Positions 25,042 through 34,900 of a stretch of DNA of 64,000 nt are shown one piece after another. The number at the start of each line of letters is the position of its first letter. Position 1 is the stretch's first letter. The notes under the pieces were generated by a model that had not been told where the DNA came from, made no database searches, and saw only the letters and a list, made by a program, of their open reading frames with translations. The translations under genes and the position numbers were made by a program. Source of the stretch: Acidobacteriota bacterium (GTDB lineage Bacteria; Acidobacteriota; Holophagae; Holophagales; Holophagaceae); NCBI GenBank assembly GCA_016195985.1, contig JACPYP010000029.1, positions 62,001 to 126,000 on the forward strand, read 5' to 3'.

Positions 25042-26883
25042 ATGGCTTTGAATCCCCATGTGGCAGCCCTGACCGATCGCATCCGGCAGCGCAGCCGGGT
25101 CAGCCGGGACGCCTATCTGGCGCAGATCCGCGAGGCCGCTTCCGCCGCGCCCCACCGTTGCAACGTATCCTGCGCCAACCTGGCGCACAGCTTCGCCGCG
25201 GCGGGCGTCGACAAGAAGGCCCTCCGCGAGGGCCAGCGGCCGAACCTGGGCATCGTGACGGCCTACAACGACATGTTGTCCGCCCACCAACCCATGGAGG
25301 CCTACCCGATCTGGATACGCCAGGCGGCGCGGGCCGCGGGGGCCACGGCCCAGGTGGCCGGCGGCGTGCCCGCCATGTGCGACGGCATCACCCAGGGCCA
25401 GCCCGGCATGGAGCTGTCGCTGTTCTCCCGCGACGTCATCGCCATGGGCACGGCGGTGGCCCTTTCCCACAATGTTTTCGACGCGGCCCTCTGCCTGGGC
25501 GTCTGCGACAAGATCGTGCCGGGCCTGCTCATCGGGGCCCTGCAATTCGGCCATCTGCCCGTGCTCTTCGTGCCCGGGGGCCCCATGGCGACGGGCCTCT
25601 CCAACGAGGATAAGGCCCAGGTGCGCCAGCGGGCGGCCGCGGGCGAAGCGGACCAAGCGGAGCTGCTGGAAACGGAGGCCAAGGCCTATTCGGCCCCTGG
25701 CACCTGCACCTTCTACGGCACCGCCAACAGCAACCAGATGCTCATGGAAATCATGGGCCTGCACCTGCCCGGCACGGCCTTCGTGCCCGCGGGCAGCCCT
25801 TTGCGGGAGGCGCTCACGCGCCGTTCGGCGGCCCGCGCGGTGGAGCTGGTGGCGGGTGGTTCCGAATACACGCCGCTCGGCCTGGTCATCGACGAGCGGG
25901 CCATCGTGAACGGCATGGTGGGCCTGCTGGCCACGGGCGGCTCGACCAACCACACCCTGCACCTGGTGGCCATCGCGCGGGCCGCGGGCATCCACATCGA
26001 CTGGAGCGACTTCGATACCCTGTCGGCCCAGGTGCCCCTGCTGGCCCGGGTCTACCCCAACGGCGAAGCCGATGTGAACGCCTTCCACAAGACCGGCGGC
26101 ATGGGCTTCCTCATCCGCGAGCTGCTCGACGCAGGCCTTCTGCACGAAGACGTGCTCACGGTGGCCGGCCCCGGCCTGCGCCCCTACACTCAGGCGCCGG
26201 AGCTGGAGGCCAAGACCAAGGCCCTGGTGTGGCGCGAAGCCCCTGCCCAGAGCCGCGACGAGGAGATCCTGCGCCCCTTCCTGCGGCCTTTCTCCCACAA
26301 CGGGGGCCTGCGCTTGCTCACGGGCAACCTGGGCCGTTCGATCATCAAGGTTTCCTCCGTGAAACCCGAGTACCGCCACATCCTGGCCCAGGCGCGGGTC
26401 TTCGACAGCCAGGAAGCCATGCAGGCCGCCTACCAGAACGGCAGCCTGAACCGGAACGTGGTGGTGGTGGTGCGCTTCCAAGGACCCCGCGCCAATGGCA
26501 TGCCCGAATTGCACCAGCTCACACCACCCCTGGCGAACCTGCTGGATCGCGGCTACAAGGTGGCCCTGATCACCGATGGCCGCATGTCCGGCGCTTCGGG
26601 CAAGGTGCCCGCCGCCATCCACGCCTCGCCCGAGGCCCTGGCTGGCGGACCCCTGGCCAAGATCCAGGACGGCGACCTCATCGAATTGGACGCGGAGCGG
26701 GGCACGCTGGAAGTGCGGATCGATCCCGCTGAGTGGGCCCTTCGGCCCCTGGCGCAACCGCCTGCCACCAGCCATGATCGGGGCCTGGGCCGGGAACTCT
26801 TCGGGCTCTTCCGGGCCCATGCCGCCCCCGCCGAAGCCGGAGCCACCTCCTTCGGCCCCAGCTTCGACCGGAGTCAACCGTGA
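25042..26883 (+). CDS. edd: Phosphogluconate dehydratase
   Basis: Dehydrates 6-phosphogluconate to KDPG, the first committed Entner-Doudoroff step. The 613 residues belong to the ILVD/EDD iron-sulfur dehydratase family, with C113 in [21 protein letters not shown]155 in [12 protein letters not shown], and the C-terminal [20 protein letters not shown]. The ATG at 25042 follows AAGGAA; an in-frame GTG at 25006 would overlap the HexR-like box region. It begins the edd-eda-gapA-glk cluster. Confidence 0.96.
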   Translation: MALNPHVAALTDRIRQRSRVSRDAYLAQIREAASAAPHRCNVSCANLAHSFAAAGVDKKALREGQRPNLGIVTAYNDMLSAHQPMEAYPIWIRQAARAAGATAQVAGGVPAMCDGITQGQPGMELSLFSRDVIAMGTAVALSHNVFDAALCLGVCDKIVPGLLIGALQFGHLPVLFVPGGPMATGLSNEDKAQVRQRAAAGEADQAELLETEAKAYSAPGTCTFYGTANSNQMLMEIMGLHLPGTAFVPAGSPLREALTRRSAARAVELVAGGSEYTPLGLVIDERAIVNGMVGLLATGGSTNHTLHLVAIARAAGIHIDWSDFDTLSAQVPLLARVYPNGEADVNAFHKTGGMGFLIRELLDAGLLHEDVLTVAGPGLRPYTQAPELEAKTKALVWREAPAQSRDEEILRPFLRPFSHNGGLRLLTGNLGRSIIKVSSVKPEYRHILAQARVFDSQEAMQAAYQNGSLNRNVVVVVRFQGPRANGMPELHQLTPPLANLLDRGYKVALITDGRMSGASGKVPAAIHASPEALAGGPLAKIQDGDLIELDAERGTLEVRIDPAEWALRPLAQPPATSHDRGLGRELFGLFRAHAAPAEAGATSFGPSFDRSQP

Positions 26884-27503
26884 AGCTTGAACAAATTCTC
26901 AAGGCCTCGCCGGTGGTGCCCATTCTGGCGCTGGAGCGCCTTGACCAGGCCCTTCCCCTGGCAGAGGCCCTGCTGGAAGGGGGCCTCTCCACCCTTGAGG
27001 TCACACTGCGCACGCCCCCGGGCCTCGAGGCCATCCGCCTCATCAGCCGCCATTTCCCGGGAGCCCATGTGGGGGCTGGCACCGTGACCAACCCCGAAGC
27101 CCTGAAGGCAGTGGAGGATGCGGGGGCCGCCTTCGCCGTAAGCCCCGGGCTCTCTCCTGCCCTGGCGGCCGCCTCCCGGGAGCGGTCCATCCCCCTGCTG
27201 CCCGGAGTCATGACCCCCACCGAAGTGATGGCGGCCGCGGATGCGGGATTCCAGATCCTCAAGCTCTTTCCCGCCGAGCAGGCCGGGGGAATCGGCCTGC
27301 TGAGGGCCCTGGCGGGCCCTTTCCGCGACCTGCGCTTCTGTCCCAGCGGCGGTGTGACTCCCGAAAATGCCCCCGCTTATTTATCCCAGCCCAACGTGAT
27401 TTGCGTGGGCGGATCCTGGCTGATACCCAAGGCTTCACTGGACGCTGGCGACTGGAAGGTCATCATAGATCTGGCCCGCCGGGCCACCGCCCTCGCCCAC
27501 TGA
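26880..27503 (+). CDS. eda: KDPG aldolase
   Basis: Splits KDPG into pyruvate and glyceraldehyde 3-phosphate. The 207 residues carry LEVTLRTP (catalytic Glu40), GAGTVT, the Schiff-base K128 in ILKLFPAE, and FCPSGGV. The start is GTG overlapping the edd stop by 4 bp (GTGA), so both are made together. The glyceraldehyde 3-phosphate product is the substrate of the next gene. Confidence 0.95.
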   Translation: MKLEQILKASPVVPILALERLDQALPLAEALLEGGLSTLEVTLRTPPGLEAIRLISRHFPGAHVGAGTVTNPEALKAVEDAGAAFAVSPGLSPALAAASRERSIPLLPGVMTPTEVMAAADAGFQILKLFPAEQAGGIGLLRALAGPFRDLRFCPSGGVTPENAPAYLSQPNVICVGGSWLIPKASLDAGDWKVIIDLARRATALAH

Positions 27504-27519
27504 ACGACCTTTTTCTTAG

Positions 27520-28527
<1,008 letters not shown>

Positions 28528-28556
28528 GCCACCACCAGCCGGTCCGGGACCGGCCC

Positions 28557-28603
28557 ACACCGAGGGCGCCGAGGGGAGACCTCCTCCGCGCCTTCGGTGT
28601 TTT
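28557..28603 (+). terminator. Terminator after gapA
   Basis: ACACCGAGGGCGC pairs with GCGCCTTCGGTGT (one G-T wobble) around an 18-nt loop, followed by TTT. It separates gapA from glk, which probably has its own promoter. Confidence 0.8.
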
Positions 28604-28660
28604 CCGGTCCCGTTCGCCAACCCTGGTTTCATACCAAGTCGCGTTCAATCCAATCGAAAA

Positions 28661-28737
28661 AGGACTTTCACCACCAAGACACCAAGTTTCTTTTTGTACA
28701 GTGGCTCTGGTTTTCTTGCTGTCTTGGTGGTGTTCCT
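28661..28737. repeat. CACCAAGACACC inverted-repeat element without a gene
   Basis: CACCACCAAGACA (28669-28681) and its perfect reverse complement TGTCTTGGTGGTG (28720-28732) enclose about 38 bp, and flanking AAGGA/TTCCTT matches extend the arms. The motif resembles the CACCAAGG arms around the GxxExxY gene at 4.8 kb, but no reading frame lies between. It could be an empty or miniature form of the same element. Confidence 0.6.
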
Positions 28738-28785
28738 TGTCTTTTGCATTCAAATCCGCCTCATTCCTTTCGAAGTGATCCTTCC

Positions 28786-29817
28786 ATGAACACCAGCGCC
28801 GATTCCCCCGTCCTGGTCGCCGATGTGGGCGGCACCAACCTCAATCTGGCCCTGCTCGTGCCGGAGGCCGGCCGCTTCCGCCTGCTTCGCAAAGCCCGCT
28901 TCAGCACCCAGGCTGAGCGCTCCCTGCTTGACCCCGTCCGCTCCTTCCTGGATTCCGGCGGCGCCATCCGCCCCGCCCGGGCCTGTTTTTCGGGCGCCGG
29001 GCCGGTGCTGGACCGGCGCATCCATCTTACGAACGCCCCCTGGGACATCGACGGCGCCGCCCTGGAGCGGGATCTCCAGATGCCCGTCCACCTGGTCAAC
29101 GATTTCATCGCCCTGTCCTGCGGCATCGCCCACCTGGACCTGGGGGATCCCGCCCAGGTGACGCCCGTGCCCCACGGCGACGGCAGCCTCCCGGAGGCGG
29201 ATCCCAACGGCCTGGCCCTGGTGGTGGGCGCCGGGACCGGACTCGGCGTGGGCTTCATCATCCGCACGCCCCAGGGGCCCCGGGCCTTCCCCAGCGAGGG
29301 CGGACACATCGGCCTGCCCGTTTTCGACGAGGATTCGCTGGCCCTGTGGAAGCACCTGCAGAAGGGACTGCCTGGCCCTCCGGGGGCCGAAATGGCCGTC
29401 TCGGGCATGGGCCTGGCCCACCTCTTCCGTTTCCTCCTGGATTCCCAGCGGGTGCCCTGGACCCCCGCGGCCAGCGGCATCCTGGCCCTTCCCAACGCCG
29501 ACCAGCCCGCCGCCATTTCCGCGCAGGCTGCCACGGACGCCGCCTGCGCCCGGGCCATGGCCCTCTTCGTGGATCTCTACGCCCGCGTCTGCGCCGATCT
29601 CTGCGCCGTGTTCATGCCCAGAGGCGGCCTGTTCCTGGCAGGAGGCATCGCCTCGAAAAACGCGCCGCACTTCCTCGGCGGCCGCTTCATGGCCCGCTTC
29701 GAGCGCAACTACAGGGCCCACATGGACCTGCTCATTCGCTCCACGCCGGTGTTCCTGACGCGGGACTACGACCTGAGCCTCTTCGGCGCGGCCCACGCCT
29801 CGAGCTGCGCTCCCTGA
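28786..29817 (+). CDS. glk: Glucokinase
   Basis: Phosphorylates glucose to glucose 6-phosphate, feeding Zwf. The 343-residue protein has the ATP-binding VADVGGTNLNLAL at the N-terminus, VNDFIALSCGIAHL, VVGAGTGLGVGFI and EGGHIGLPVFD, typical of the E. coli-type Glk (PF02685) rather than ROK kinases (no CXCGXXGC zinc motif). The ATG at 28786 gives the DVGGTN motif its usual N-terminal position. It closes the divergent sugar regulon after the gapA terminator and an inverted-repeat element. Confidence 0.92.
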   Translation: MNTSADSPVLVADVGGTNLNLALLVPEAGRFRLLRKARFSTQAERSLLDPVRSFLDSGGAIRPARACFSGAGPVLDRRIHLTNAPWDIDGAALERDLQMPVHLVNDFIALSCGIAHLDLGDPAQVTPVPHGDGSLPEADPNGLALVVGAGTGLGVGFIIRTPQGPRAFPSEGGHIGLPVFDEDSLALWKHLQKGLPGPPGAEMAVSGMGLAHLFRFLLDSQRVPWTPAASGILALPNADQPAAISAQAATDAACARAMALFVDLYARVCADLCAVFMPRGGLFLAGGIASKNAPHFLGGRFMARFERNYRAHMDLLIRSTPVFLTRDYDLSLFGAAHASSCAP

Positions 29818-29844
29818 TCTGCCGGCCCTGGTCTGTCGGCCCGG

Positions 29845-31134
29845 CTAGCGCCGCACCGCGAAGCCTTGGAAACCCTCTCCCTCCCAATGCAGGGGATCGG
29901 GCCGGAAGACGCTGGATGGCCCCTCGCTGGATTCCCCCTTCACGCCCAGGCTCCCGGGCCACACTGGGGCCGCCGCCAGGTCCGGCCGGGCTTCGGCCAG
30001 CCACTCGCGGTGGGTCTCGCACTCCTCGGGCAGCCAGGAACACACGGCGTAGATCAGCAGACCTCCGGGGGCCAGGCGTTCCGCCGCAGCCGCGAGCAGG
30101 CGGCGCTGCAGGCCCGTCAGCCGGGGCAAATCCTCGTGCGGAAGCCAGGGCCACTCGGGGTGCTTCTGCAGGGTGCCGCTGCCGCTGCAGGGCGCATCGA
30201 GCAGGATGAGGTCGAAGCTGTCCTCGGCGCGCTCCAGCCACTCAGCGGCGTCGGCATGGATGACGCGAGCCGCGACGCCGCGCTGCTCCAGGGTCCGGCG
30301 CAGGCGGTCCGCACGGCGGGGGTGCACCTCCAGCGCCGTGATCACCGCGTCTGGATGGCGCAGGGCCAGGCTCGTGGTCTTGCCGCCGGGGGCGGCGCAG
30401 GCGTCGAGAATGCGTGTGACGGGCCCTTCCCAGCGGTAGGCCAGCAGGGCCTGGGAACTGCGATCCTGTACCATGCCTCCAGCCGCCTCCAGCCAGGTCC
30501 GGGGGAAGGGTGCGCCCTCTTCCATGCAAAGGCACCCGGGCAGCTCGGGCAGGGGCGCCAGCCCGTCGGGCACGTCGCCCTTCAGCAGGCGGAAATCCGC
30601 GCGGGGGGGGCGTTGAAGCCGGGCCCAGAGGGCCTCCAGCTCCCCTTCGGCGCCGTGGGGCGCCAGAGCGGCTTTCAAGGCCCGTTCCACGGCGGGACTG
30701 CGGTCCAGCGAGGGGGGCAGGGCTTCCAGTTCGGCGGCCAGGGCCTGGCGGTTCTTGGCGGCTTTGCGGAGGATGGCGTTCACCAGCCCCTTGTGGGGCA
30801 CGAAGCCCAGGTCGCGATCCCCGGCCAAGGTCACGGATTCGTTCACGGCGGCGTGGTCGCTGACGCCGGGCAGCCAGGCCAACTGGGCCAGGCCCATGGC
30901 CAGGGCCACCTGGGTGCCCAGCGGCACGCCCCGGCCAGGATCCTTGAGCTTGGGCTTCACCCAGGCCTGCAAGCGCCCCCAGCGGCGCAGGCACAGGCCG
31001 AGCAGAGCCTGGGCCAGGTGTGCGTCTTCGCCCAGGTTCCGGTCCCAGATGTCCGGCACGCGGCCGCCTTCCCCGAAGACTTCGTGCAGGGCATGGGCAA
31101 CGTGGATGCGGGCGGGCGTGGGCATGGCGTTCCA
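29845..31134 (-). CDS. rsmB: 16S rRNA (cytosine-967-C5)-methyltransferase
   Basis: Methylates C967 of 16S rRNA. The 429 residues have an N-terminal NusB-like RNA-binding helical domain (about 1-140) and a Rossmann methyltransferase domain with SAM motif LDACAAPGGKTTSLAL, the catalytic Cys motif LDAPCSGSGTLQKHPE and the second Cys in YAVCSWLPEEC. The ATG at 31134 gives the expected NusB-domain start. It lies 68 bp downstream of the epoxide hydrolase gene in the same direction. Confidence 0.94.
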   Translation of the reverse strand, partial: WNAMPTPARIHVAHALHEVFGEGGRVPDIWDRNLGEDAHLAQALLGLCLRRWGRLQAWVKPKLKDPGRGVPLGTQVALAMGLAQLAWLPGVSDHAAVNESVTLAGDRDLGFVPHKGLVNAILRKAAKNRQALAAELEALPPSLDRSPAVERALKAALAPHGAEGELEALWARLQRPPRADFRLLKGDVPDGLAPLPELPGCLCMEEGAPFPRTWLEAAGGMVQDRSSQALLAYRWEGPVTRILDACAAPGGKTTSLALRHPDAVITALEVHPRRADRLRRTLEQRGVAARVIHADAAEWLERAEDSFDLILLDAPCSGSGTLQKHPEWPWLPHEDLPRLTGLQRRLLAAAAERLAPGGLLIYAVCSWLPEECETHREWLAEARPDLAAAPVWPGSLGVKGESSEGPSSVFRPDPLHWEGEGFQGFAVRR

Positions 31135-31202
31135 ATCACTCAAGGAGGAAGAAGGCGCGAAGGATGATGATTCCACGGACGGGCCTGGCCTTGCCGAGGA
31201 AG

Positions 31203-32366
31203 TCAGATCCCGGCGAAGAAGGCCGCGATGTCCCGCGCAAGGCGCTCGGGCTCCTCCGCGGGCCCGAAATGCCCGCCCCTCGGCATCGGCGTCCACCGGC
31301 GGACCTCGTAGAGCCGCTCGACCCACTCCCGCGGCGGGCTTCCTTCCGGCACGAAGTTGCGGTCGAAGCAGGCGAATCCCGTCGGCACCCGCACGCGGTC
31401 CCCGGGTTGAAGGCCGGGCCCATGCCACCGGTTGTCGAAATAGTCCCGCATGCCCGGAGTGATGGTCTCCGTGGCCCAGTAGATGGTGAGCATCGTGAGA
31501 AGGAAATCGCGGGAAAAATGCCCTTCGAGGTCGCCGCAGGAGTCGCTCCAGGCCCGCCATTTTTCGAGAATCCAGGCCGCCAGCCCAGCAGGCGAATCGT
31601 TCAGGGCGTAGCCGAGGGTTTGCGGCTTCGTGGATTGGATGGCCGAATACCCCCGCTCGGCTTCCTCCCATCGGCGCACTTCCGCCACGTACCGGTTCTC
31701 GGCTTCGGTCAATGGCCGCGTTCCTTCACCGGTGGGGGGCCAGAGTTCCATCGTTGTCAGGTGGAGGCCCATCACGGCCGCCGGGTTCTCGATGGCCAGG
31801 TACGTGGCCACGCCCGCGCCGAAATCGCCCCCTCCCGCGCCATACCGTTCGTATCCCAGACCGCGCATGAGCTGGTGCCACATGCAGGCCACGGTCCCGT
31901 AGGTCGCCCGGGCTGGCCGTTCCGAAAAGCCGTAGCCCGGCAGAGACGGAATGACAAGATCGAAGGCCGGGGCCTCGATGCCGTGGGCCTTTGGATCGGT
32001 CAGCAGAGGCACCAGCGGCAGCAGCTCGTGGAATGAGCTGGGCCACCCATGGGTCAGGATCAAGGGAATGCCGTTCCCCTGCCGCGCCCTTTCGTGCACG
32101 AAGTGGATGCGGACGCCTTCAAGCTCGGCGCGGAAATGCCGGAAGCCGTTCAGCCGAAGCTCCTGCGAACGCCAGTCGAACCCCTCGGCCCAATAGCCCA
32201 GCAGGCCCTTCAGGAACGTGAGATCCGCACCCTGCTCCCAGGCCGCTCCAGGCGCCCCTTCCGGCCAGCGCGTGCGAAGGATGCGCGCCCTGAGATCGGA
32301 TAGAACCTCATCCGGAACGTGGATCCTGAAGGGCAGGACCGGCACGGGCTTGTCATTGGCGCTCAT
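31203..32366 (-). CDS. Epoxide hydrolase (EHN-domain, alpha/beta-hydrolase)
   Basis: A 387-residue hydrolase of the microsomal epoxide hydrolase type. An N-terminal EHN segment (about 10-110, including PFRIHVPDEVLSDLRARI) is followed by the hydrolase core: oxyanion HGWP (106-109), nucleophile D181 in GAGGGDFGAG, and catalytic H366 in GGHFGPAEEPE. Such enzymes open epoxides to diols; substrate unknown. The ATG at 32366 lies 4 bp after the stop of the upstream CsgG-like gene, so the two are probably co-transcribed. Confidence 0.9.
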   Translation of the reverse strand: MSANDKPVPVLPFRIHVPDEVLSDLRARILRTRWPEGAPGAAWEQGADLTFLKGLLGYWAEGFDWRSQELRLNGFRHFRAELEGVRIHFVHERARQGNGIPLILTHGWPSSFHELLPLVPLLTDPKAHGIEAPAFDLVIPSLPGYGFSERPARATYGTVACMWHQLMRGLGYERYGAGGGDFGAGVATYLAIENPAAVMGLHLTTMELWPPTGEGTRPLTEAENRYVAEVRRWEEAERGYSAIQSTKPQTLGYALNDSPAGLAAWILEKWRAWSDSCGDLEGHFSRDFLLTMLTIYWATETITPGMRDYFDNRWHGPGLQPGDRVRVPTGFACFDRNFVPEGSPPREWVERLYEVRRWTPMPRGGHFGPAEEPERLARDIAAFFAGI

Positions 32367-32370
32367 GAAG

Positions 32371-33534
32371 TCACAGCTCTTTGAGGATCTCCGCCTTCTT
32401 GGTTTCGTAGTCCTTCTTGTCCAGCAGGCCCTTCTTGTATAGCTCCTGCAATTTCTGGAGGCGCTCTTCGGGGCTGGTCCTGGCAGGGGCGGCTTCGGCC
32501 CGGGGCTGGGATTTGGCTTCCGGCGGCGGAGCCGCGGCGGGGCGGCTTTCGGCCCGGCGCAGGGCCTCCTGCAGGTCGATGGCCTCCCGGCATTCCCGCA
32601 GAGCGGTCTGGAAGATGCTGGCGTCGGGCTGCATGTCCAGGGCCGCCCGCAGGTAGGGCAGGGCCTCCTCGTAGCGCCCCTGGATGAAGTGGATGATGCC
32701 GACGTTGTACTGGGCCCGGGGGTAGTACTTGGGCTTTTGGCCCTTGTCCCGCTTGGATTGATCCAGGCCATCCAGGGCCAAATCCAGGGCCCCGCGCACA
32801 TCTCCGGATTTGAGGCGCTGGTGCGCCTTCTCCATGCCGAAGGTCTCGTCGTCGAAGAAGGTGAGCTTGCGCCCCTCGCTCCAGGAGAGCAGCATGCGCA
32901 GCACCTTCACCTTGGCGGTCTCGAAGGCCAGGCGGCGCACGTCCGAATCCCGCGGGTAGGCGGGGAAACCCTCGTACGAGGTGTTGCTGAGGCTGGGCGT
33001 GTCTTCCAGACGTTGGGCCCCGAAGACACGGCCGGTGCTGAGATCCACCACCTGGACTGTGGCGCTGAAATCCAGGCTGGTGATGCTGGTGCGCTTGTGG
33101 CGGATGATCTCCTGCTTGGTTTTGTAGTCGGTGCTGCGCTCTTCCTTGGTGGACTGGTTCCGGCTCAGGTCCGAGCGGTTCACGTTCACGATCACCAGCA
33201 CACTGGGGCCCAGCAGCTTGCCGAGTTTGGCGATGGTGGCGGGCTCCACGTAGCCGTTGGCGCCCAGTTCCTGCTCCTTGAGCACCGCATCCAGGTGGGC
33301 CCGGTCCACCACCTCCACCTGGCGGCTCTGCACCAGGTCGGCCGTGAGGGCATCGGCCAGTTCCCGAGAATTGATGTCACGGGAGGGTGCGAAAGCCAGA
33401 CGCTCCACCTTGAGGCCCAGGCCCGGCGGGTGCACGAGGGTGACCTCCACCTTGGGATTGGCCAGCTCGCTCCAGAACTGGGCCTGGACGGGCAGGGCGA
33501 GCAGGGCCAGGGAGGCCGGCAGCAGCGGGCGCAT
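32371..33534 (-). CDS. Secreted CsgG/FlgO-like protein with TPR and SHOCT-like tail
   Basis: A 387-residue exported protein (signal peptide about 1-18, ending PVQAQ). Residues about 20-220 resemble the CsgG/FlgO-type fold: LAFAPSRDINSRELADALTA, VDRAHLDAVLKEQELGANGY and SLDFSATVQVVDLSTGRVFG. A TPR-like region follows (AQYNVGIIHFIQGRYEEALP), then a Pro/Ala/Glu linker and a C-terminal SHOCT-like helix pair (LQELYKKGLLDKKDYETKKA). It lacks a lipobox Cys, so it is probably periplasmic. CGGAG precedes the ATG. Function unknown. Confidence 0.72.
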   Translation of the reverse strand: MRPLLPASLALLALPVQAQFWSELANPKVEVTLVHPPGLGLKVERLAFAPSRDINSRELADALTADLVQSRQVEVVDRAHLDAVLKEQELGANGYVEPATIAKLGKLLGPSVLVIVNVNRSDLSRNQSTKEERSTDYKTKQEIIRHKRTSITSLDFSATVQVVDLSTGRVFGAQRLEDTPSLSNTSYEGFPAYPRDSDVRRLAFETAKVKVLRMLLSWSEGRKLTFFDDETFGMEKAHQRLKSGDVRGALDLALDGLDQSKRDKGQKPKYYPRAQYNVGIIHFIQGRYEEALPYLRAALDMQPDASIFQTALRECREAIDLQEALRRAESRPAAAPPPEAKSQPRAEAAPARTSPEERLQKLQELYKKGLLDKKDYETKKAEILKEL

Positions 33535-33578
33535 GGAAACTCCGGAGAGGCTGATCCAGGCTAGCAGGACGATGCTCT

Positions 33579-33786
33579 CCAGGGGGGACCGCCCGGCTTC
33601 GCCTCTGCGTCCCCCCTGGAACCCCCGCATCGAAGACGGGCAAAGCCCGCCTTCGGTGCCCCCCGCTCATCGCCACGCTCTCCCAAGGGGGACCGCCCGG
33701 CTTCGCCTCTGCGGACCGCCCGGCTTCGCCTCTGCGTCCCCCCTGGAACCCCCGCATCGAAGACGGGCAAAGCCCGCCTTCGGTGC
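33579..33786. repeat. Two copies of an intergenic hairpin repeat
   Basis: An approximately 80-bp unit occurs at 33579-33659 and again at 33686-33786. Each carries CCGCCCGGCTTCGCCTCTGC, a GTCCCCCCTGG arm and a CGAAGACGGGC/GCCCGCCTTCG hairpin. In the first copy CCAGGGGGGAC and GTCCCCCCTGG form a perfect 11-bp stem. The second copy contains an internal duplication of a 23-bp GGACCGCCCGGCTTC-type segment. The pattern is REP/BIME-like. It fills the 301-bp gap between two divergent genes. Confidence 0.85.
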
Positions 33787-33835
33787 GGCCCGCGCAACGG
33801 TTACTCTGTCCAAAGCACCGACAACGGAGACCCCC

Positions 33836-34282
33836 ATGGCCCACAGCTACCCCCTCACCCTGACCTGGACCGGCAACACCCTGGACGGCACCTACAACCG
33901 CAACGCCACGGTCAGCAACCCGGGCAAGCACCCGCTTTCCGTGAGCAGCGCGCCGGAGTACCTGGGCGATCCCGCCCGCTGGAACCCCGAGGATCTGCTG
34001 GGTTCGGCCCTCTCCACCTGCCACATGCTCACCTTCCTGGCCCTCTGCGCCAAGGCGAAGGTGGAGGTGGTGGGCTACGAGGACCACGCCGAGGCCGTCC
34101 TCGACACGGTGGAAAAGGTCACCCGCGTGACCCAGGTCCACCTGCGCCCCGTCATCCGCGTGACCCGCGGGACCAGCATGGCCAAGGTGATCGAACTCTT
34201 CGAGAAAGCCCACAAATACTGCTTCGTGGCCAATTCTGTCACCTGCGAAGCCGTCATGGCTCCCCGCGTGGTGGAAGTCTAG
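33836..34282 (+). CDS. OsmC-family peroxide-reducing protein
   Basis: A 148-residue OsmC/Ohr-superfamily protein that uses two cysteines to reduce hydroperoxides. C62 lies in LGSALSTCHMLTFL and C137 in NSVTCEAVM, with Arg/Glu neighbours in ARWNPEDLLGSA. GGAG precedes the ATG at 33836; longer in-frame starts run into the repeat region. It is 11 bp upstream of nrdR, suggesting an osmC-nrdR-lon transcript. Confidence 0.92.
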   Translation: MAHSYPLTLTWTGNTLDGTYNRNATVSNPGKHPLSVSSAPEYLGDPARWNPEDLLGSALSTCHMLTFLALCAKAKVEVVGYEDHAEAVLDTVEKVTRVTQVHLRPVIRVTRGTSMAKVIELFEKAHKYCFVANSVTCEAVMAPRVVEV

Positions 34283-34293
34283 GCGGGAGATCC

Positions 34294-34872
34294 ATGCGCT
34301 GTCCTTTCTGCGGGCACCTCGAGGATAAGGTCGTGGATTCCCGGGAATCCCGAGAGGGCGATTCCATCCGCCGCCGCCGAGAATGCCTGTCCTGCGCCCG
34401 TCGCTTCACCAGCTACGAGCGGGTGGAAGAGGTGCCCCTGGTGATCCTCAAGAAGGACGGGCGGCGGGAGCCCTTCGACCGCCAGAAGCTCATGAAGGGC
34501 CTGCTGCTGGCCTGCCAGAAGCGGCCCGTGTCCCTGGCCCGCATCGAAGAACTCGTGGGCGACGTCCAAGCCCGCCTCATGGAGCGCCCCGACCGCGAAA
34601 TCCACAGCCGCGACCTGGGCGAGTGGATCATGGACGAACTCAAGGGCCTCGATCAGGTGGCCTATGTGCGCTTCGCCAGCGTGTACCGCGATTTCAAGGA
34701 TCTGCCCGATTTCGTGAAGGCCTTTGAGGGATTGGTGCACAAGGAGGCCGCCACCGGGCGCGGCCCCGGTTCCGCCGCCCAATCGCCCTCCCCGGAACCC
34801 GCCAAACCCGTGCCCCAGGCCTTGTTTCCGGGCGAAGCCGATGCTCCCGTCCTGAGAACCCGAAAGAAGTAG
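34294..34872 (+). CDS. nrdR: Transcriptional repressor NrdR
   Basis: Represses ribonucleotide reductase genes when dATP is abundant. The 192 residues begin with the zinc ribbon (MRCPFCGH, C3/C6; CLSCARRF, C31/C34), followed by the ATP-cone (about 45-140, VILKKDGRREPFDRQKLMKG). The family is usually about 150-160 residues; this one has an extra Ala/Pro/Ser-rich tail of roughly 40 residues after AFEGLVHKE. No ribonucleotide reductase gene or NrdR-box pair is visible in the window. Confidence 0.95.
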   Translation: MRCPFCGHLEDKVVDSRESREGDSIRRRRECLSCARRFTSYERVEEVPLVILKKDGRREPFDRQKLMKGLLLACQKRPVSLARIEELVGDVQARLMERPDREIHSRDLGEWIMDELKGLDQVAYVRFASVYRDFKDLPDFVKAFEGLVHKEAATGRGPGSAAQSPSPEPAKPVPQALFPGEADAPVLRTRKK

Positions 34873-34900
34873 GGGTATTCTGTTAGGCCGAGGTTTTTCC

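Noticed and set aside
24985-26877. 630-codon frame antisense to edd
   Set aside because: A shadow frame with low-complexity composition; the edd frame carries the ILVD/EDD signatures and co-directional eda overlap.
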